Positions 43,362 to 52,053 of a DNA stretch of 64,000 nt are shown in pieces (positions within the stretch are counted from its first letter, which is position 1; every line of letters starts with the position of its first letter). The notes under the pieces are model-generated. The model was not told the origin of the DNA and searched no databases. It saw only the letters and a program-made list of their open reading frames with translations. The translations under genes and the position numbers were made by a program. Origin of the DNA: JAWLBR01 sp041687495 (lineage in GTDB: Bacteria > Bacillota > Limnochordia > DTU087 > JAAYGB01); contig JAWLBR010000003.1 in NCBI GenBank assembly GCA_041687495.1, positions 9,176 through 73,175 on the forward strand, read 5' to 3'.

Positions 43362-44987
43362 CTAGTCGGTGGTCGTAATTAAACCAAACTCGCGAAAAGA
43401 AACACCGGGATTCCTCTCTTGAGTGTACTTAAGGGTCCAATTCGAGGCAAAAAGAGCGATCTGCTGCCCAGCTCGATCGTGGACTCGCATGGTACCAGTG
43501 GATGGCCATTGTATTTGCGAAATCGTCTCTGCATCTGCACTGATTCTCCGAGCGTGCACAAATGCTAGTGATTCGATTGATGCCTGGACATTGTACTCAG
43601 TTTCCAATCGGGAACACACCACATCGAATTGCAGAACCCCGACGGCAGCTAGAATTGGCTCTCTACGAATATTCTCCACTGGGAAAAAGACTTGAATCGC
43701 TCCCTCTTCTTCTAACTGCTCAAGCCCTTTGTAGAACTGCTTGTATTTTGCCACATCACGGTTATGCAGGATGGCAAAGTGCTCTGGCTGAAACGTAGGC
43801 ACAGCGTCAAATCGGACGGGAGAGCTGGTGTAAAGAGTATCCCCGATGGAGAATAGACCAGGATTAACGATCCCGACAACATCTCCTGGGAACGCCTCTT
43901 CGATGGTTTCCCGTTCCTGTCCAAAGACTCGGTAGGCCCTATCTAGAGTAGTCTCTCGAGGGCTTGAAACACTTCGCACCGCCATTCCCTTATGAAACCT
44001 GCCGGAGCAAACCCGCAGAAATGCGACGCGATCTCGGTGTTTGGGATCCATGTTGGCCTGCATCTTGAAAATGAAACCAGAGAAATCCGGACTGGTCGGC
44101 TGGATCTGCTGATTATCACTGAACCGGGGTTGAGGGGGAGGCGCAAAATCAACCAGGGCAGATAGAAATGGCTCGATTCCAAAGTTGCTTAAGGCACTCC
44201 CAAAAAACACGGGAGTGAGCTCGCCATTTCGATAACCGTCTAGATCGAAGGAGGCACCTGCAATGCTTAGCAATTCTACATCCTCACACAACTGTTCGTA
44301 GGCTACCTCTCCCAACAGATTTTCCAGTGTGGGATCAGGTAATTCGCTCTTGATGATGGCGGATTTCTCCTGCCCATGAGCGGTGCGCTCAAACCGCAAG
44401 ACTTGCTTATTGACTAAGTCGTAGACGCCAACAAATGATGGGCCATCTCCAATGGGCCAGTTCATTGGCACTGCTTTGATCTTCAGCGAGCTCTCTATTT
44501 CGTCGAGTAGTGCTAATGGCTCTAGCGCTGGGCGATCCATCTTGTTAATAAAGGTCAAGATTGGAGTTGTCCTCATGCGGCACACATCAAACAGTTTCTT
44601 TGTTTGCGGCTCTATTCCCTTGGCTCCATCTAGTACCATAATAGCGCTGTCCACTGCCATTAGTGTACGATACGTATCTTCACTGAAATCCTCGTGACCG
44701 GGTGTATCTAACAGATTGAGAAGATAGTCGCCGTATTCGAACTGCAGGACTGTTGAGGTGATGGAGATTCCTCTCTCGCGCTCAACCGCCATCCAATCGG
44801 AAGTAACAGCCCTCTGGTTCTTGCGAGCTCGGACAGCCCCGGCAAGATGTAGAGCACCGGTGTAGAGCAGCAGCTTTTCTGTCAATGTTGTTTTTCCAGC
44901 ATCAGGGTGCGAAATAATGGCGAATGTGCGTCTTCGGGATGTCTCATGTTGAATGCGCGTTGCTCTTGCTTCATAGGACACTTCCAC
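43362..44987 (-). CDS. prfC: Peptide chain release factor 3
   Basis: A 541-residue translational GTPase that recycles RF1/RF2 after termination. G1 is HPDAGKTT (residue ~30), G3 DTPGHEDF and G4 NKMD. The LSFG-like domain 2 region, DIAKYKQF-like VAKYKQFYKGLEQL and CSRLETEYNVQASIE near the C-terminus are typical RF3 segments that distinguish it from EF-G and TetM. I chose GTG 44987 because AAAGGA lies about 6 bases upstream; an upstream GTG at 45002 also exists. A leader ORF and strong promoter lie ahead (45109-45212). Confidence 0.96.
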   Translation of the reverse strand: MEVSYEARATRIQHETSRRRTFAIISHPDAGKTTLTEKLLLYTGALHLAGAVRARKNQRAVTSDWMAVERERGISITSTVLQFEYGDYLLNLLDTPGHEDFSEDTYRTLMAVDSAIMVLDGAKGIEPQTKKLFDVCRMRTTPILTFINKMDRPALEPLALLDEIESSLKIKAVPMNWPIGDGPSFVGVYDLVNKQVLRFERTAHGQEKSAIIKSELPDPTLENLLGEVAYEQLCEDVELLSIAGASFDLDGYRNGELTPVFFGSALSNFGIEPFLSALVDFAPPPQPRFSDNQQIQPTSPDFSGFIFKMQANMDPKHRDRVAFLRVCSGRFHKGMAVRSVSSPRETTLDRAYRVFGQERETIEEAFPGDVVGIVNPGLFSIGDTLYTSSPVRFDAVPTFQPEHFAILHNRDVAKYKQFYKGLEQLEEEGAIQVFFPVENIRREPILAAVGVLQFDVVCSRLETEYNVQASIESLAFVHARRISADAETISQIQWPSTGTMRVHDRAGQQIALFASNWTLKYTQERNPGVSFREFGLITTTD

Positions 44988-45108
44988 TGCATTCCTTTCC
45001 ACGGCAAGTAAGATTTCTCTGAGTGTGTTGGGAGGTGACCATTAGCGGGGAAAACTCGATTTCGTAGCAAGAGCGCGCATGGACGTATTCCGCGCTGCTC
45101 GAAGCTGC

Positions 45109-45150
45109 TTAATTGAGGTACAGACGCTCCGCAGTGGAGATGGTGGTCAT
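45109..45150 (-). CDS. Leader peptide ORF upstream of prfC
   Basis: ATG at 45150, 13 codons, then TAA. The product is MTTISTAERLYLN. AAGGAG lies 7 bases before the ATG, the ideal spacing, and the ORF lies between a strong promoter and prfC, about 120 bases from the RF3 start. It is too short for homology to be judged. An attenuator or translational control of RF3 by its own termination activity is a natural hypothesis. Confidence 0.5.
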   Translation of the reverse strand: MTTISTAERLYLN

Positions 45151-45183
45151 CACTTCTCTCCTTGGCGAATCACTCCATTCAAG

Positions 45184-45212
45184 AGTGTACAGTGTAGGTG
45201 AATGCATGTCAA
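45184..45212 (-). promoter_or_regulatory. Promoter of prfC
   Basis: On the minus strand TTGACA (45207-45212), exactly 17 bases, TACACT (45184-45189). The predicted transcript carries a leader of about 190 bases, including the 13-residue ORF. Confidence 0.78.
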
Positions 45213-45325
45213 GAAATGTGAAACAGTGACAACCGACCTAAGTAGGAAGGAAAGACATGGCTGACCGGGAATAGACTCGAGGGTCAGGAGAAGAGAAGAC
45301 TACCAAAGCGAAGTGGAGTGAGCCT

Positions 45326-46807
45326 GTGAATATCAAAAATGGCATGGTGTACGGAACTCCAGAGAGTCAGGGCCTGTCGTCAAGAGCCTTAGCGAAGATG
45401 CTGCAGGAGCTTCGCACAAAAGTGGAAGATTTCCACAGTATAGCTGTTGTGAAGAACGATGTGATTGTGATGGAAAGTCATGCCGAGCCCTTTGGACCCG
45501 CGAACCGCAAGATGCTGCATTCGCTGGCTAAGAGTATCAACAGCATAGCAGTTGGCATCGCTATCGACGAGGGAAAACTCGGTTTAGATGACTACTTACT
45601 TGATTATGTGTCAGACAAGCTGCCTGATTCCTACGACCGCCGCCTAAAACGGATGACGATACGACATATGCTCATGATGGCGGCGAGCTCTTGCCCGGGC
45701 AGTATCGGCTTTCTCGGGGCAGAACATCCTTGGATGACTCATTATCTTGGACTTGAACTGCCAGCAGAACCGGGCACTGTGTTCAACTATGACACGGGAG
45801 CTAGCTATATGCTGTCTTGTCTAGTGTCACGGGTTATGGGAAAGACATCGTTTGCGCTTGTTAAGGAGCGAGTCTTTGAACCGATGGGGATAACCGACGC
45901 CAAGTGGCTGACAAGTCCCGAAGGGCATACAGTAGGCGGATGGGGATTGTACCTCACGACCGAAGACCTAATCAAAGTCGGTAAATTACTGATGCACAAA
46001 GGGGAGTGGGACGGCCAACAGCTGGTTCCAGCATGGTGGGTAGAAGAAGCAACAAAAAGTCAAATTGCAGTGAAAGATGGTTCCGGCCGAACCTATGGCT
46101 ATCAGTTTTGGGTGAGAGAACACGCCTTTAGCTTACTGGGGGCGTTTGGACAGACTGTCATGTGCAGCAAGGATGAAAACCTGTTTGTGGTGCTTACCGC
46201 CGGAACCGGGGATGATCGCAAACAAAATGACATCGTCTACCGGGTGCTTATGGAAACTGATGAAGCCTGCCATGTGGGTCCGGAAGACCCGGAGGGTCAG
46301 CGCAGACTACAGATGTTGGAGACAGATCTGTTGATTGACCCTCCATATGGAAGACGGTCTGCAGTGGCAGAAGAGGAAATGTTCCACCGTGTGATAGAGC
46401 TAGAGGACAACAGGCGAAACCTGCATAAGCTGAAGCTATCTCGGATGAATAAACAACTGATCCGGTTGGAGATGACCATAGACGGGGTAGAGTACTCGTT
46501 TGACGCTGGGTACCAGGATTGGACTATGAACGAACTGCCAGAGGATGATTGTCAGCGCGTCCCTGCAGATGACTATGGTTTCTATCACTGTTTTCGGCCG
46601 GACCGGTTTGTGCACAACCAGCATGCCCTGGCCTATGCCTGGATAGGGGACAGTCTGACTGTCAAGCATTACTGGCTTAATACCACGTACATCGATACAT
46701 TTTCACTGCACCTGGAAGGCGAAAGACTCAAAGGTACACTCATCCGTAACGTCGCCATGGGCGAAAACGCGCCGGTGGATTTGCTGGAACTCCCGAGAAC
46801 GATCTAA
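45326..46807 (+). CDS. Beta-lactamase-fold serine hydrolase, cytoplasmic
   Basis: A 493-residue penicillin-binding-protein-like hydrolase with the catalytic S66-L-A-K69 motif and a Y-D-T in place of the usual Y-x-N (VFNYDTGASYML). The beta-lactamase domain covers about residues 10-330; the ~150 C-terminal residues are a separate beta-rich domain. No signal peptide or membrane segment is visible, unlike the one at 38323. Typical functions are esterase or peptidase rather than antibiotic cleavage. GGAGTGAG lies just before the GTG start. Confidence 0.86.
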   Translation: MNIKNGMVYGTPESQGLSSRALAKMLQELRTKVEDFHSIAVVKNDVIVMESHAEPFGPANRKMLHSLAKSINSIAVGIAIDEGKLGLDDYLLDYVSDKLPDSYDRRLKRMTIRHMLMMAASSCPGSIGFLGAEHPWMTHYLGLELPAEPGTVFNYDTGASYMLSCLVSRVMGKTSFALVKERVFEPMGITDAKWLTSPEGHTVGGWGLYLTTEDLIKVGKLLMHKGEWDGQQLVPAWWVEEATKSQIAVKDGSGRTYGYQFWVREHAFSLLGAFGQTVMCSKDENLFVVLTAGTGDDRKQNDIVYRVLMETDEACHVGPEDPEGQRRLQMLETDLLIDPPYGRRSAVAEEEMFHRVIELEDNRRNLHKLKLSRMNKQLIRLEMTIDGVEYSFDAGYQDWTMNELPEDDCQRVPADDYGFYHCFRPDRFVHNQHALAYAWIGDSLTVKHYWLNTTYIDTFSLHLEGERLKGTLIRNVAMGENAPVDLLELPRTI

Positions 46808-46881
46808 AAGGGAGTGCTGGCCGTAACATGCCCTTTCTGCAAATTGAGTTCAAATGCTGGGCGGAGAGGGCTCCTGGCGTC

Positions 46882-48135
46882 TTAGGGAACCAGCGAATCC
46901 TCAAAGTGAATCATGACATTTCGCGATTCTAGTCTGCGCTGAAGTGTGGGTACATCGATACCCGTAATCGATCTACCTGAGTCTATGGCCAAGGCCGCAG
47001 CTTCACCGGCAGCCTGACCGGTGATGATGGCTGGCGGAATAACTCTGAGCACGTCCCATGCATATCCTTCCGCGGACGCGCTTCGGCCTGCGGTGATAAG
47101 ATTGTCAAAGCCGCTTCGGATCAGTGTACGGTAGGGGACTTCATAGAGGTTGTCGGGCCTGTCAAAATCGTTGATGGCGGCGATGGAGTCGTCGAAATGG
47201 CGATAAGCGTCGTCAGTCTTAAGCGTGTAATCGCCGGCAATATGGCACGTGGTTCTGAACTGTGGCATTGCCGGCAGAGTGGAGATCTCGCCCGCAAGCC
47301 TGTCCTTGTCCTTCATTTTCCCGAGCATGATGAGTTGGTTGCGGATGATGTAATCGCTGACATCCTCGGGAGTTGTGCCGTGGAAGAGCGGGACATCCTC
47401 AGGTTGGTTGTGCCCGTACAGGTCTATGTTGCCTCCGGTAATTGTTTGCACAGCTGTTTCGGCTCGCCCTGTTTCGAGGGCCGAACGGCAGCTATCAAGG
47501 GTTACTATTCTGCCAAGATAGGTGAAGTAATTCTTGCCGATGACGGTGGGCATACCGGAGCGGCGCAGGACGTCAGCATCACCTGTGGTATCGACGATGA
47601 TCTTTCCCCTTCTAAACTCAAGCCCCGCTTTGCTGCTGGTGATGACTCCCTTGCAGTGTCCACCTTCCATGACAGGTTCAACAACGGCGCAGTCGAACAA
47701 AATCTCCACACCGGCATGGTGCAGAGCTTCAGTCATTTGTAGAGCGAAAAGGTACGGCGAATATCTAGTGACATATCTAGGAACGTCCTCGGATTCCCCC
47801 GGTTCTCCGTTCTTCCATTCGTCTGGGATTGTGTCGTATCCGTATTTAACGGAGTCCCGGAGCATCTCTTCGGCCATGCCGAAGATAATCTGCCTTCCGC
47901 GTCCGTTGCACATGGGTACGAAAAAGTTAATTAGCCCTGTCGTTGCCAATCCACCGAGAATAACGGTCTTCTCGGTCAGCAAGACCTTCTTACCACATCT
48001 TGCAGCAGAGAGCGCAGCGGCATAGCCTGCTACACCGCCACCTGCAACGATCACATCATATTCGCCTCTCATGGGCAGTTGCTTTGCAAAGTCGAGCTGG
48101 TCCACCTTAGACATCGCTCCAATTCTGATTGACAT
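46882..48135 (-). CDS. FAD-dependent oxidoreductase, FAD_oxidored type
   Basis: A 417-residue flavoprotein. The dinucleotide-binding fingerprint GGGVAGYAAALSAARCGKK, then GGLATTGL, places it in the FAD-dependent oxidoreductase group often found near carbohydrate-catabolism genes. The C-terminus has a second cofactor-contact region near SAEGYAWDVLRVIPPAIITGQAAGEAA. The two ATGs (48135 and 48114) are hard to choose between; neither has a strong ribosome site. A dyad at 48153-48167 lies between the -10-like TATACT and the start. The substrate is unknown. Confidence 0.87.
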   Translation of the reverse strand: MSIRIGAMSKVDQLDFAKQLPMRGEYDVIVAGGGVAGYAAALSAARCGKKVLLTEKTVILGGLATTGLINFFVPMCNGRGRQIIFGMAEEMLRDSVKYGYDTIPDEWKNGEPGESEDVPRYVTRYSPYLFALQMTEALHHAGVEILFDCAVVEPVMEGGHCKGVITSSKAGLEFRRGKIIVDTTGDADVLRRSGMPTVIGKNYFTYLGRIVTLDSCRSALETGRAETAVQTITGGNIDLYGHNQPEDVPLFHGTTPEDVSDYIIRNQLIMLGKMKDKDRLAGEISTLPAMPQFRTTCHIAGDYTLKTDDAYRHFDDSIAAINDFDRPDNLYEVPYRTLIRSGFDNLITAGRSASAEGYAWDVLRVIPPAIITGQAAGEAAALAIDSGRSITGIDVPTLQRRLESRNVMIHFEDSLVP

Positions 48136-48152
48136 GCCGACGTTGCAGAGAT

Positions 48153-48167
48153 TAGGACAGAATCCTA
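48153..48167 (-). promoter_or_regulatory. Candidate operator dyad upstream of the FAD oxidoreductase
   Basis: TAGGA-CAGAA-TCCTA (as written on the plus strand) is a perfect 5-bp inverted repeat 18 bases before the ATG. Confidence 0.35.
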
Positions 48168-48280
48168 CATCTATAGTATATCATGACAAGTCCAGCATTT
48201 GCAGACTGTTTTCCCAGGGAAAATCCCAGTAAAATTAAGATGCAAACAGACTGAACCGACTTCGGAGGGGGTTTTGTCCT

Positions 48281-49111
48281 GTGTTGAGGCATGCTCTTTT
48301 TATCGGTGGACCACCGGGCTCAGGCAAGACGACCATAGCAAGGGCGATTGCTCGCCGTCACGGACTGCGTTGGTACAACTCTGACACCAAGACGTGGGAA
48401 CATCGGGATCGGGCCCTGCGCGCGGGTCATCCTGCTGCCCATCAATGGGAGGCAATGACACCGCAGGAGCGCTGGGTGACTGCGACCCCGGAAGAGATCA
48501 AGAGGCTGACATTGAAGGTTGAGCGAGGCTACATGATTCTTGACGATGTTCGCCAACTGCCCAGCTCTCCGCTTACCGTGGTGGAAGGATCGCCGCTGCG
48601 TCCACCGGCTGTCGCCCGTGAACTTTCCGATCCGTCACGGAGCGTTTGGCTCATCCCAACGCCGGAAGTACATGCAGATCGATTGGGACGGCGCAGCTAT
48701 ATCGAAGGTGCCAAGGAGGGTTACATACAAAGAGCAATCGGAGAAGCTGTTGAGATTAGGCAGCAGGCCGAGGAGAATGGTCTGGTCGTCATCGAGGTCG
48801 ATGGTTCTCGGGGGATCGAGGAGATGGTCCAGACTGTTGAGACGGTCTTCGCTCAAGCACTGGCGGAAGGTCCACGGGCCGAGACTTTGAGCGAGAGGCA
48901 AACTCTCCTGCGTTATGCTAACGCGGCGGTCGTCTCTCAAGTGTTAGCGGGACTAGCTCGTCCGTGGAGCAATGGGGATTCCCGGAAGGTTGTCCGCACT
49001 TTTCTATGTGAGTGCGGAGACCCTGACTGCACCGCTGACGTCGAGATGCCCGTAGCTGATTTTCCCCTCGATACTGATCCGGGTTCGTTGCGAGCGCCTG
49101 GGCACGAGTAG
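48281..49111 (+). CDS. P-loop NTPase with cysteine-rich C-terminal tail
   Basis: A 276-residue protein. Walker A is GGPPGSGKTT (residues 9-18), and the following LPSSPLTVVEGSPLRPP resembles the substrate loop of small-molecule kinases. After about residue 215 it has a separate tail with LCECGDPDCTADVEM (C243, C245, C250), a Cx(1)CGxxxC motif that also ends some uncharacterised actinobacterial proteins and may bind zinc. GGAGGGG lies 10 bases before the GTG start. It precedes a second P-loop kinase by 75 bases on the same strand. The function is unknown. Confidence 0.78.
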   Translation: MLRHALFIGGPPGSGKTTIARAIARRHGLRWYNSDTKTWEHRDRALRAGHPAAHQWEAMTPQERWVTATPEEIKRLTLKVERGYMILDDVRQLPSSPLTVVEGSPLRPPAVARELSDPSRSVWLIPTPEVHADRLGRRSYIEGAKEGYIQRAIGEAVEIRQQAEENGLVVIEVDGSRGIEEMVQTVETVFAQALAEGPRAETLSERQTLLRYANAAVVSQVLAGLARPWSNGDSRKVVRTFLCECGDPDCTADVEMPVADFPLDTDPGSLRAPGHE

Positions 49112-49185
49112 AAGTAGACATATTGCTTAAGGGCCTCGAAGGCAAAGGGAGGCCAGCCAGACTGCCACTATAGGAGGAACTGATT

Positions 49186-49794
49186 TTGACAAACGCATTC
49201 GGACAGATTGTGATACTGAACGGTACTCCCCGGTCAGGAAAATCCAGCATCGCGGCTGTGATTCAGGACACGTTTGAGGGCGTGTGGATGAACTTCGGGG
49301 TTGATCGGTATATGCAGATGATTCCCAAACAGTACCAGCCTGGAATTGGGCTGCGTCCGGGAGGCGAGAGGCCAGATTTGGAGCCTATCCTTGTTAGGAT
49401 GTACAGCGCAATGTACGAATCCATCGCGGCACACAGCCGTCTAGGACTAAACGTTGTGGCCGATGTTGGTCATCATGATTTTTACAGCCAGCCAAGGGGT
49501 ATCCTCTCTGACTGCGCTCGTCGGCTGGCTGGTCTGCCTGTTCTGTTTGTAGGAGTGCGCTGTCCCCTCGAGGTGATCATGGATCGCCGCCGGGCCACGG
49601 GCTGGCAGGATCCTGAAGACTTCTCTGTGCCCAGACCTGTGACTTTGTGGCAGGAGGCTGTGCATACACCGGGCATCTATGATCTGGAAGTCGACACTTC
49701 CCAGCTCAGCTCCGAGGCGTGCGCTGGCCTAATTCGGCAGCGGTTGGAGCAAGGAGATAGGCCCTCGGCCTTTGCCCGTCTAGCTGAGCGCTGA
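49186..49794 (+). CDS. Chloramphenicol-3-O-phosphotransferase-like kinase
   Basis: A 202-residue P-loop protein (N12-G-T-P-R-S-G-K-S-S21) that resembles chloramphenicol phosphotransferase (CPT) over its whole length: MNFGVD (Asp 40, matching the catalytic Asp of CPT), the VVADVGHHD segment, FVGVRC and YDLEVDTSQ near the end. CPT inactivates chloramphenicol by phosphorylating its 3-hydroxyl; in genomes of non-producers the true substrate is usually unknown. The TTG start has AGGAGGAAC upstream. It directly follows the P-loop gene at 48281. Confidence 0.85.
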   Translation: MTNAFGQIVILNGTPRSGKSSIAAVIQDTFEGVWMNFGVDRYMQMIPKQYQPGIGLRPGGERPDLEPILVRMYSAMYESIAAHSRLGLNVVADVGHHDFYSQPRGILSDCARRLAGLPVLFVGVRCPLEVIMDRRRATGWQDPEDFSVPRPVTLWQEAVHTPGIYDLEVDTSQLSSEACAGLIRQRLEQGDRPSAFARLAER

Positions 49795-49937
49795 TTGGGT
49801 TCGAAACTGAGAGCGCGCAGTGGTCGGCCTTGAAGGATGTCCCCATCAAAACAGTCAGTAGCGTGCCCACTCTGGCCTTTCTAGAGGAGCCGCCGCTGAT
49901 ATGATGGGGACAAGTGTTTCAGATGAAGCCGATAGCT

Positions 49938-51002
49938 CTACTTGGAGATCTGCTTCAGCCTTCGGCAGATCTCATCCCCGACCTCGGTGGTGCTGGCTGT
50001 TCCGCCGATATCGGGTGTCTTGATTCCGTCTTTTGTGACATCCTCGATCACACCAAGGAGTGCTTGGCCTAGTTCCTCGTAGCCGAAGTGGTCAAGCATC
50101 ATCTTGGCTGTCCAAATCTGTCCGATGGGATTGGCAATGCCTTTGCCGACCAGGTCGGGAGCAGAACCGTGAACCGGTTCAAACATCGATGGGTACTTCC
50201 CGCTGATGTTGATATTCGCCGCTGGGGCGATACCAATGCTTCCCATGATGGCTCCACCGATGTCTGTTAAGATGTCGCCAAATAGGTTGCTGGCTACCAC
50301 CACGTCAAAGATTTGGGGCCGGGTTACAAAAAAGGCAGACAGTGCGTCAATGTGGCATGATGCAGTCTTGACATCGGGATAGTCTGCCTTTACATCGCCA
50401 AAGACGCTGTCCCAGAAGGGCATGGAATACACAATGCCATTGGACTTAGTGGCCGAGGTGACGTGGCCCTTGCGCTTTCTTGCCAGCTCGAAGGCATAGC
50501 GCATGGCCCGTTCTGTCCCTTTTCTTGTGAACACCGCGTTCTGAATAGCCAGCTCATCTTCACCGGTGTTCACCCGTCCGCCAACCTCACTGTACTCCCC
50601 CTCACTGTTCTCCCTGACTACCACGAAGTCAAAGCCGTCGGGGTTAACTAGAGGCGACTTTAGGCCCTCAAAATACTTGGCTGGACGAATGTTGATGGCT
50701 TGTTCAAAGCCCCGTCTGATCTTGATAAGGAGTCCCCACAATGACACATGATCCGGTAGAAGGGCGGGGTTTCCTACGGCTCCAAGGAAAATGGCATTGA
50801 AGTTGCTCAACGTCTCCAGGCCGTCTTCTGGCATCATGTGCCCGTGCTCAAGGTGGTATTCGCAGCTCCAAGGAAATATCTGGTATTCGAACTTAAGTCC
50901 TCCGTGTATCTCTGCAGCTGTATCCAGAACCTTAACCGCTACTGGAACTACTTCTCGCCCTATTCCGTCTCCTGGAATTACCGCAATCTGGAATTTGTCC
51001 AT
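49938..51002 (-). CDS. D-malate/tartrate dehydrogenase (isopropylmalate dehydrogenase family)
   Basis: A 354-residue NAD-dependent beta-decarboxylating dehydrogenase. IPGDGIGREVVP starts the cofactor region; RENSEGEYSEVGG and the metal-binding Asp pair in FGDILTDIGGAIMGSIG are family motifs. HEPVHGSAPDL-like EPVHGSAPDLVGKGIANP ends the active site. The decarboxylase branch with IRRGFEQAINIRPAKYFEG resembles tartrate/D-malate dehydrogenases (TtuC, DmlA) more than LeuB. The frame opens 72 codons upstream, but the ATG at 51002 begins the recognisable protein and GGATGGGA lies before it. Confidence 0.88.
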   Translation of the reverse strand: MDKFQIAVIPGDGIGREVVPVAVKVLDTAAEIHGGLKFEYQIFPWSCEYHLEHGHMMPEDGLETLSNFNAIFLGAVGNPALLPDHVSLWGLLIKIRRGFEQAINIRPAKYFEGLKSPLVNPDGFDFVVVRENSEGEYSEVGGRVNTGEDELAIQNAVFTRKGTERAMRYAFELARKRKGHVTSATKSNGIVYSMPFWDSVFGDVKADYPDVKTASCHIDALSAFFVTRPQIFDVVVASNLFGDILTDIGGAIMGSIGIAPAANINISGKYPSMFEPVHGSAPDLVGKGIANPIGQIWTAKMMLDHFGYEELGQALLGVIEDVTKDGIKTPDIGGTASTTEVGDEICRRLKQISK

Positions 51003-51218
51003 TCTATCCCATCCTATTCTGTTCCACACAGTAACTGCCGTGTGAGTATATGGTAGAGTTCCCGCCAGGGCGGGCCTCTCCTGCTGGTCCGTTGGCGGCT
51101 TTGGATCTGGCGAGTGGGAGGAGACACCTAGAGGCCGCATGGGGAGAAGCAAGGCGGGGGACTGCCCCAGGGCTGACCTGTTGGGCTGTCCCCTGCGCCG
51201 ATAGGGAAACCATCGCAA

Positions 51219-51440
51219 TTAGTACAGTGGACCGTAACATGATGGAAATGGGTGGATAGCCTGGATCTGGCTGAGGGGATAGTGTCTGGTCGCAAATTGA
51301 GACTGGTAGAGATACTCAAGCAAGTAGATTTCACCGCCGGTGACGTCGCACAAAATGCCTGACACACCTTGTCCGTTGATGAGAGAGACGCCTACCGGTT
51401 GGTCGATCAAGTACTGTAGATTGGGCTGTCGCCAAGCCAT
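51219..51440 (-). CDS. Small Sm-like-fold protein with perfect ribosome binding site
   Basis: A 73-residue protein. The pattern NLQYLIDQPVGVSLINGQ then GVSGILCDVTGGEIYLLEY is a short beta-rich sequence that recalls LSm/Hfq-type barrels or Firmicutes spore-associated small proteins; I cannot name it further. AGGAGGTGATC, a full match to the 16S anti-Shine-Dalgarno, lies 5 bases before the ATG, so very efficient translation is likely. It ends in CYGPLY. It lies upstream of the D-malate dehydrogenase on the same strand. Confidence 0.7.
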   Translation of the reverse strand: MAWRQPNLQYLIDQPVGVSLINGQGVSGILCDVTGGEIYLLEYLYQSQFATRHYPLSQIQAIHPFPSCYGPLY

Positions 51441-51600
51441 AGAAGATCACCTCCTGTTGGCAGTAGTCTATTCGGACGGATGCAAGATGCTACTGGCTGG
51501 GCCATGGGGAGCGAAACAAGAGACGAAACTCATTTTGGGACTGGATATCTAGCCAGGTATAGAATGAAAGGTTAACATTGAATCTCCCCGCAGGAAAATA

Positions 51601-51629
51601 TTGACAGGTCCGCCAGCAGGCAATATTCT
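51601..51629 (+). promoter_or_regulatory. Possible promoter of the 64-codon ORF
   Basis: TTGACA (51601-51606), 17 bases, TATTCT (51624-51629). About 85 bases upstream of a GGGAGGTG site. Confidence 0.45.
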
Positions 51630-51726
51630 ATCGATGGATATTCCCGTGGATAAGCGGGGTAGTCAGGGGCGAAGAACCGCACCTATACCAGTATTCATCG
51701 CGTCAATGAGGGGAGGTGCCTTGGTA

Positions 51727-51921
51727 TTGCCAAGAAAAAGATTTCCCAGAGCCATCGATTTGCTCATTGGGTTTATTATCTTGTACAATCAGCGCTTTGT
51801 TGAGTTTTGGTTGGAGGAGCCAGAGAGAAGTCTCGTTCAGCTAGGACCATACAATAGGTTGAAGTCAGTCGCCGATACCAATGGCCATGCTTATCTGTCT
51901 CAGATTCTTTGTTTCGCCTGA
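51727..51921 (+). CDS. Possible small basic/hydrophobic protein, 64 residues
   Basis: The frame is open from 51601, but the best start is TTG 51727, 8 bases after GGGAGGTG (51711-51718). The product has a basic start (PRKRFPR), a hydrophobic stretch (AIDLLIGFIILY) and an acidic/neutral end. A promoter-like element lies upstream. No family is recognised and the sequence may not be translated. It fills the otherwise empty stretch before the next large gene. Confidence 0.35.
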   Translation: MPRKRFPRAIDLLIGFIILYNQRFVEFWLEEPERSLVQLGPYNRLKSVADTNGHAYLSQILCFA

Positions 51922-52053
51922 ATCTCTAGGGTGTACTAGGAACCGGAAGCATAGTCTTTCCAGACCAAAAACATAATAGTGGAGACACTTGGTTTTTTCT
52001 TCCTCTCGTTTAGGTTGAGGGGATCGCAGACACAGGGAGGAGGGTGTGCTGAT

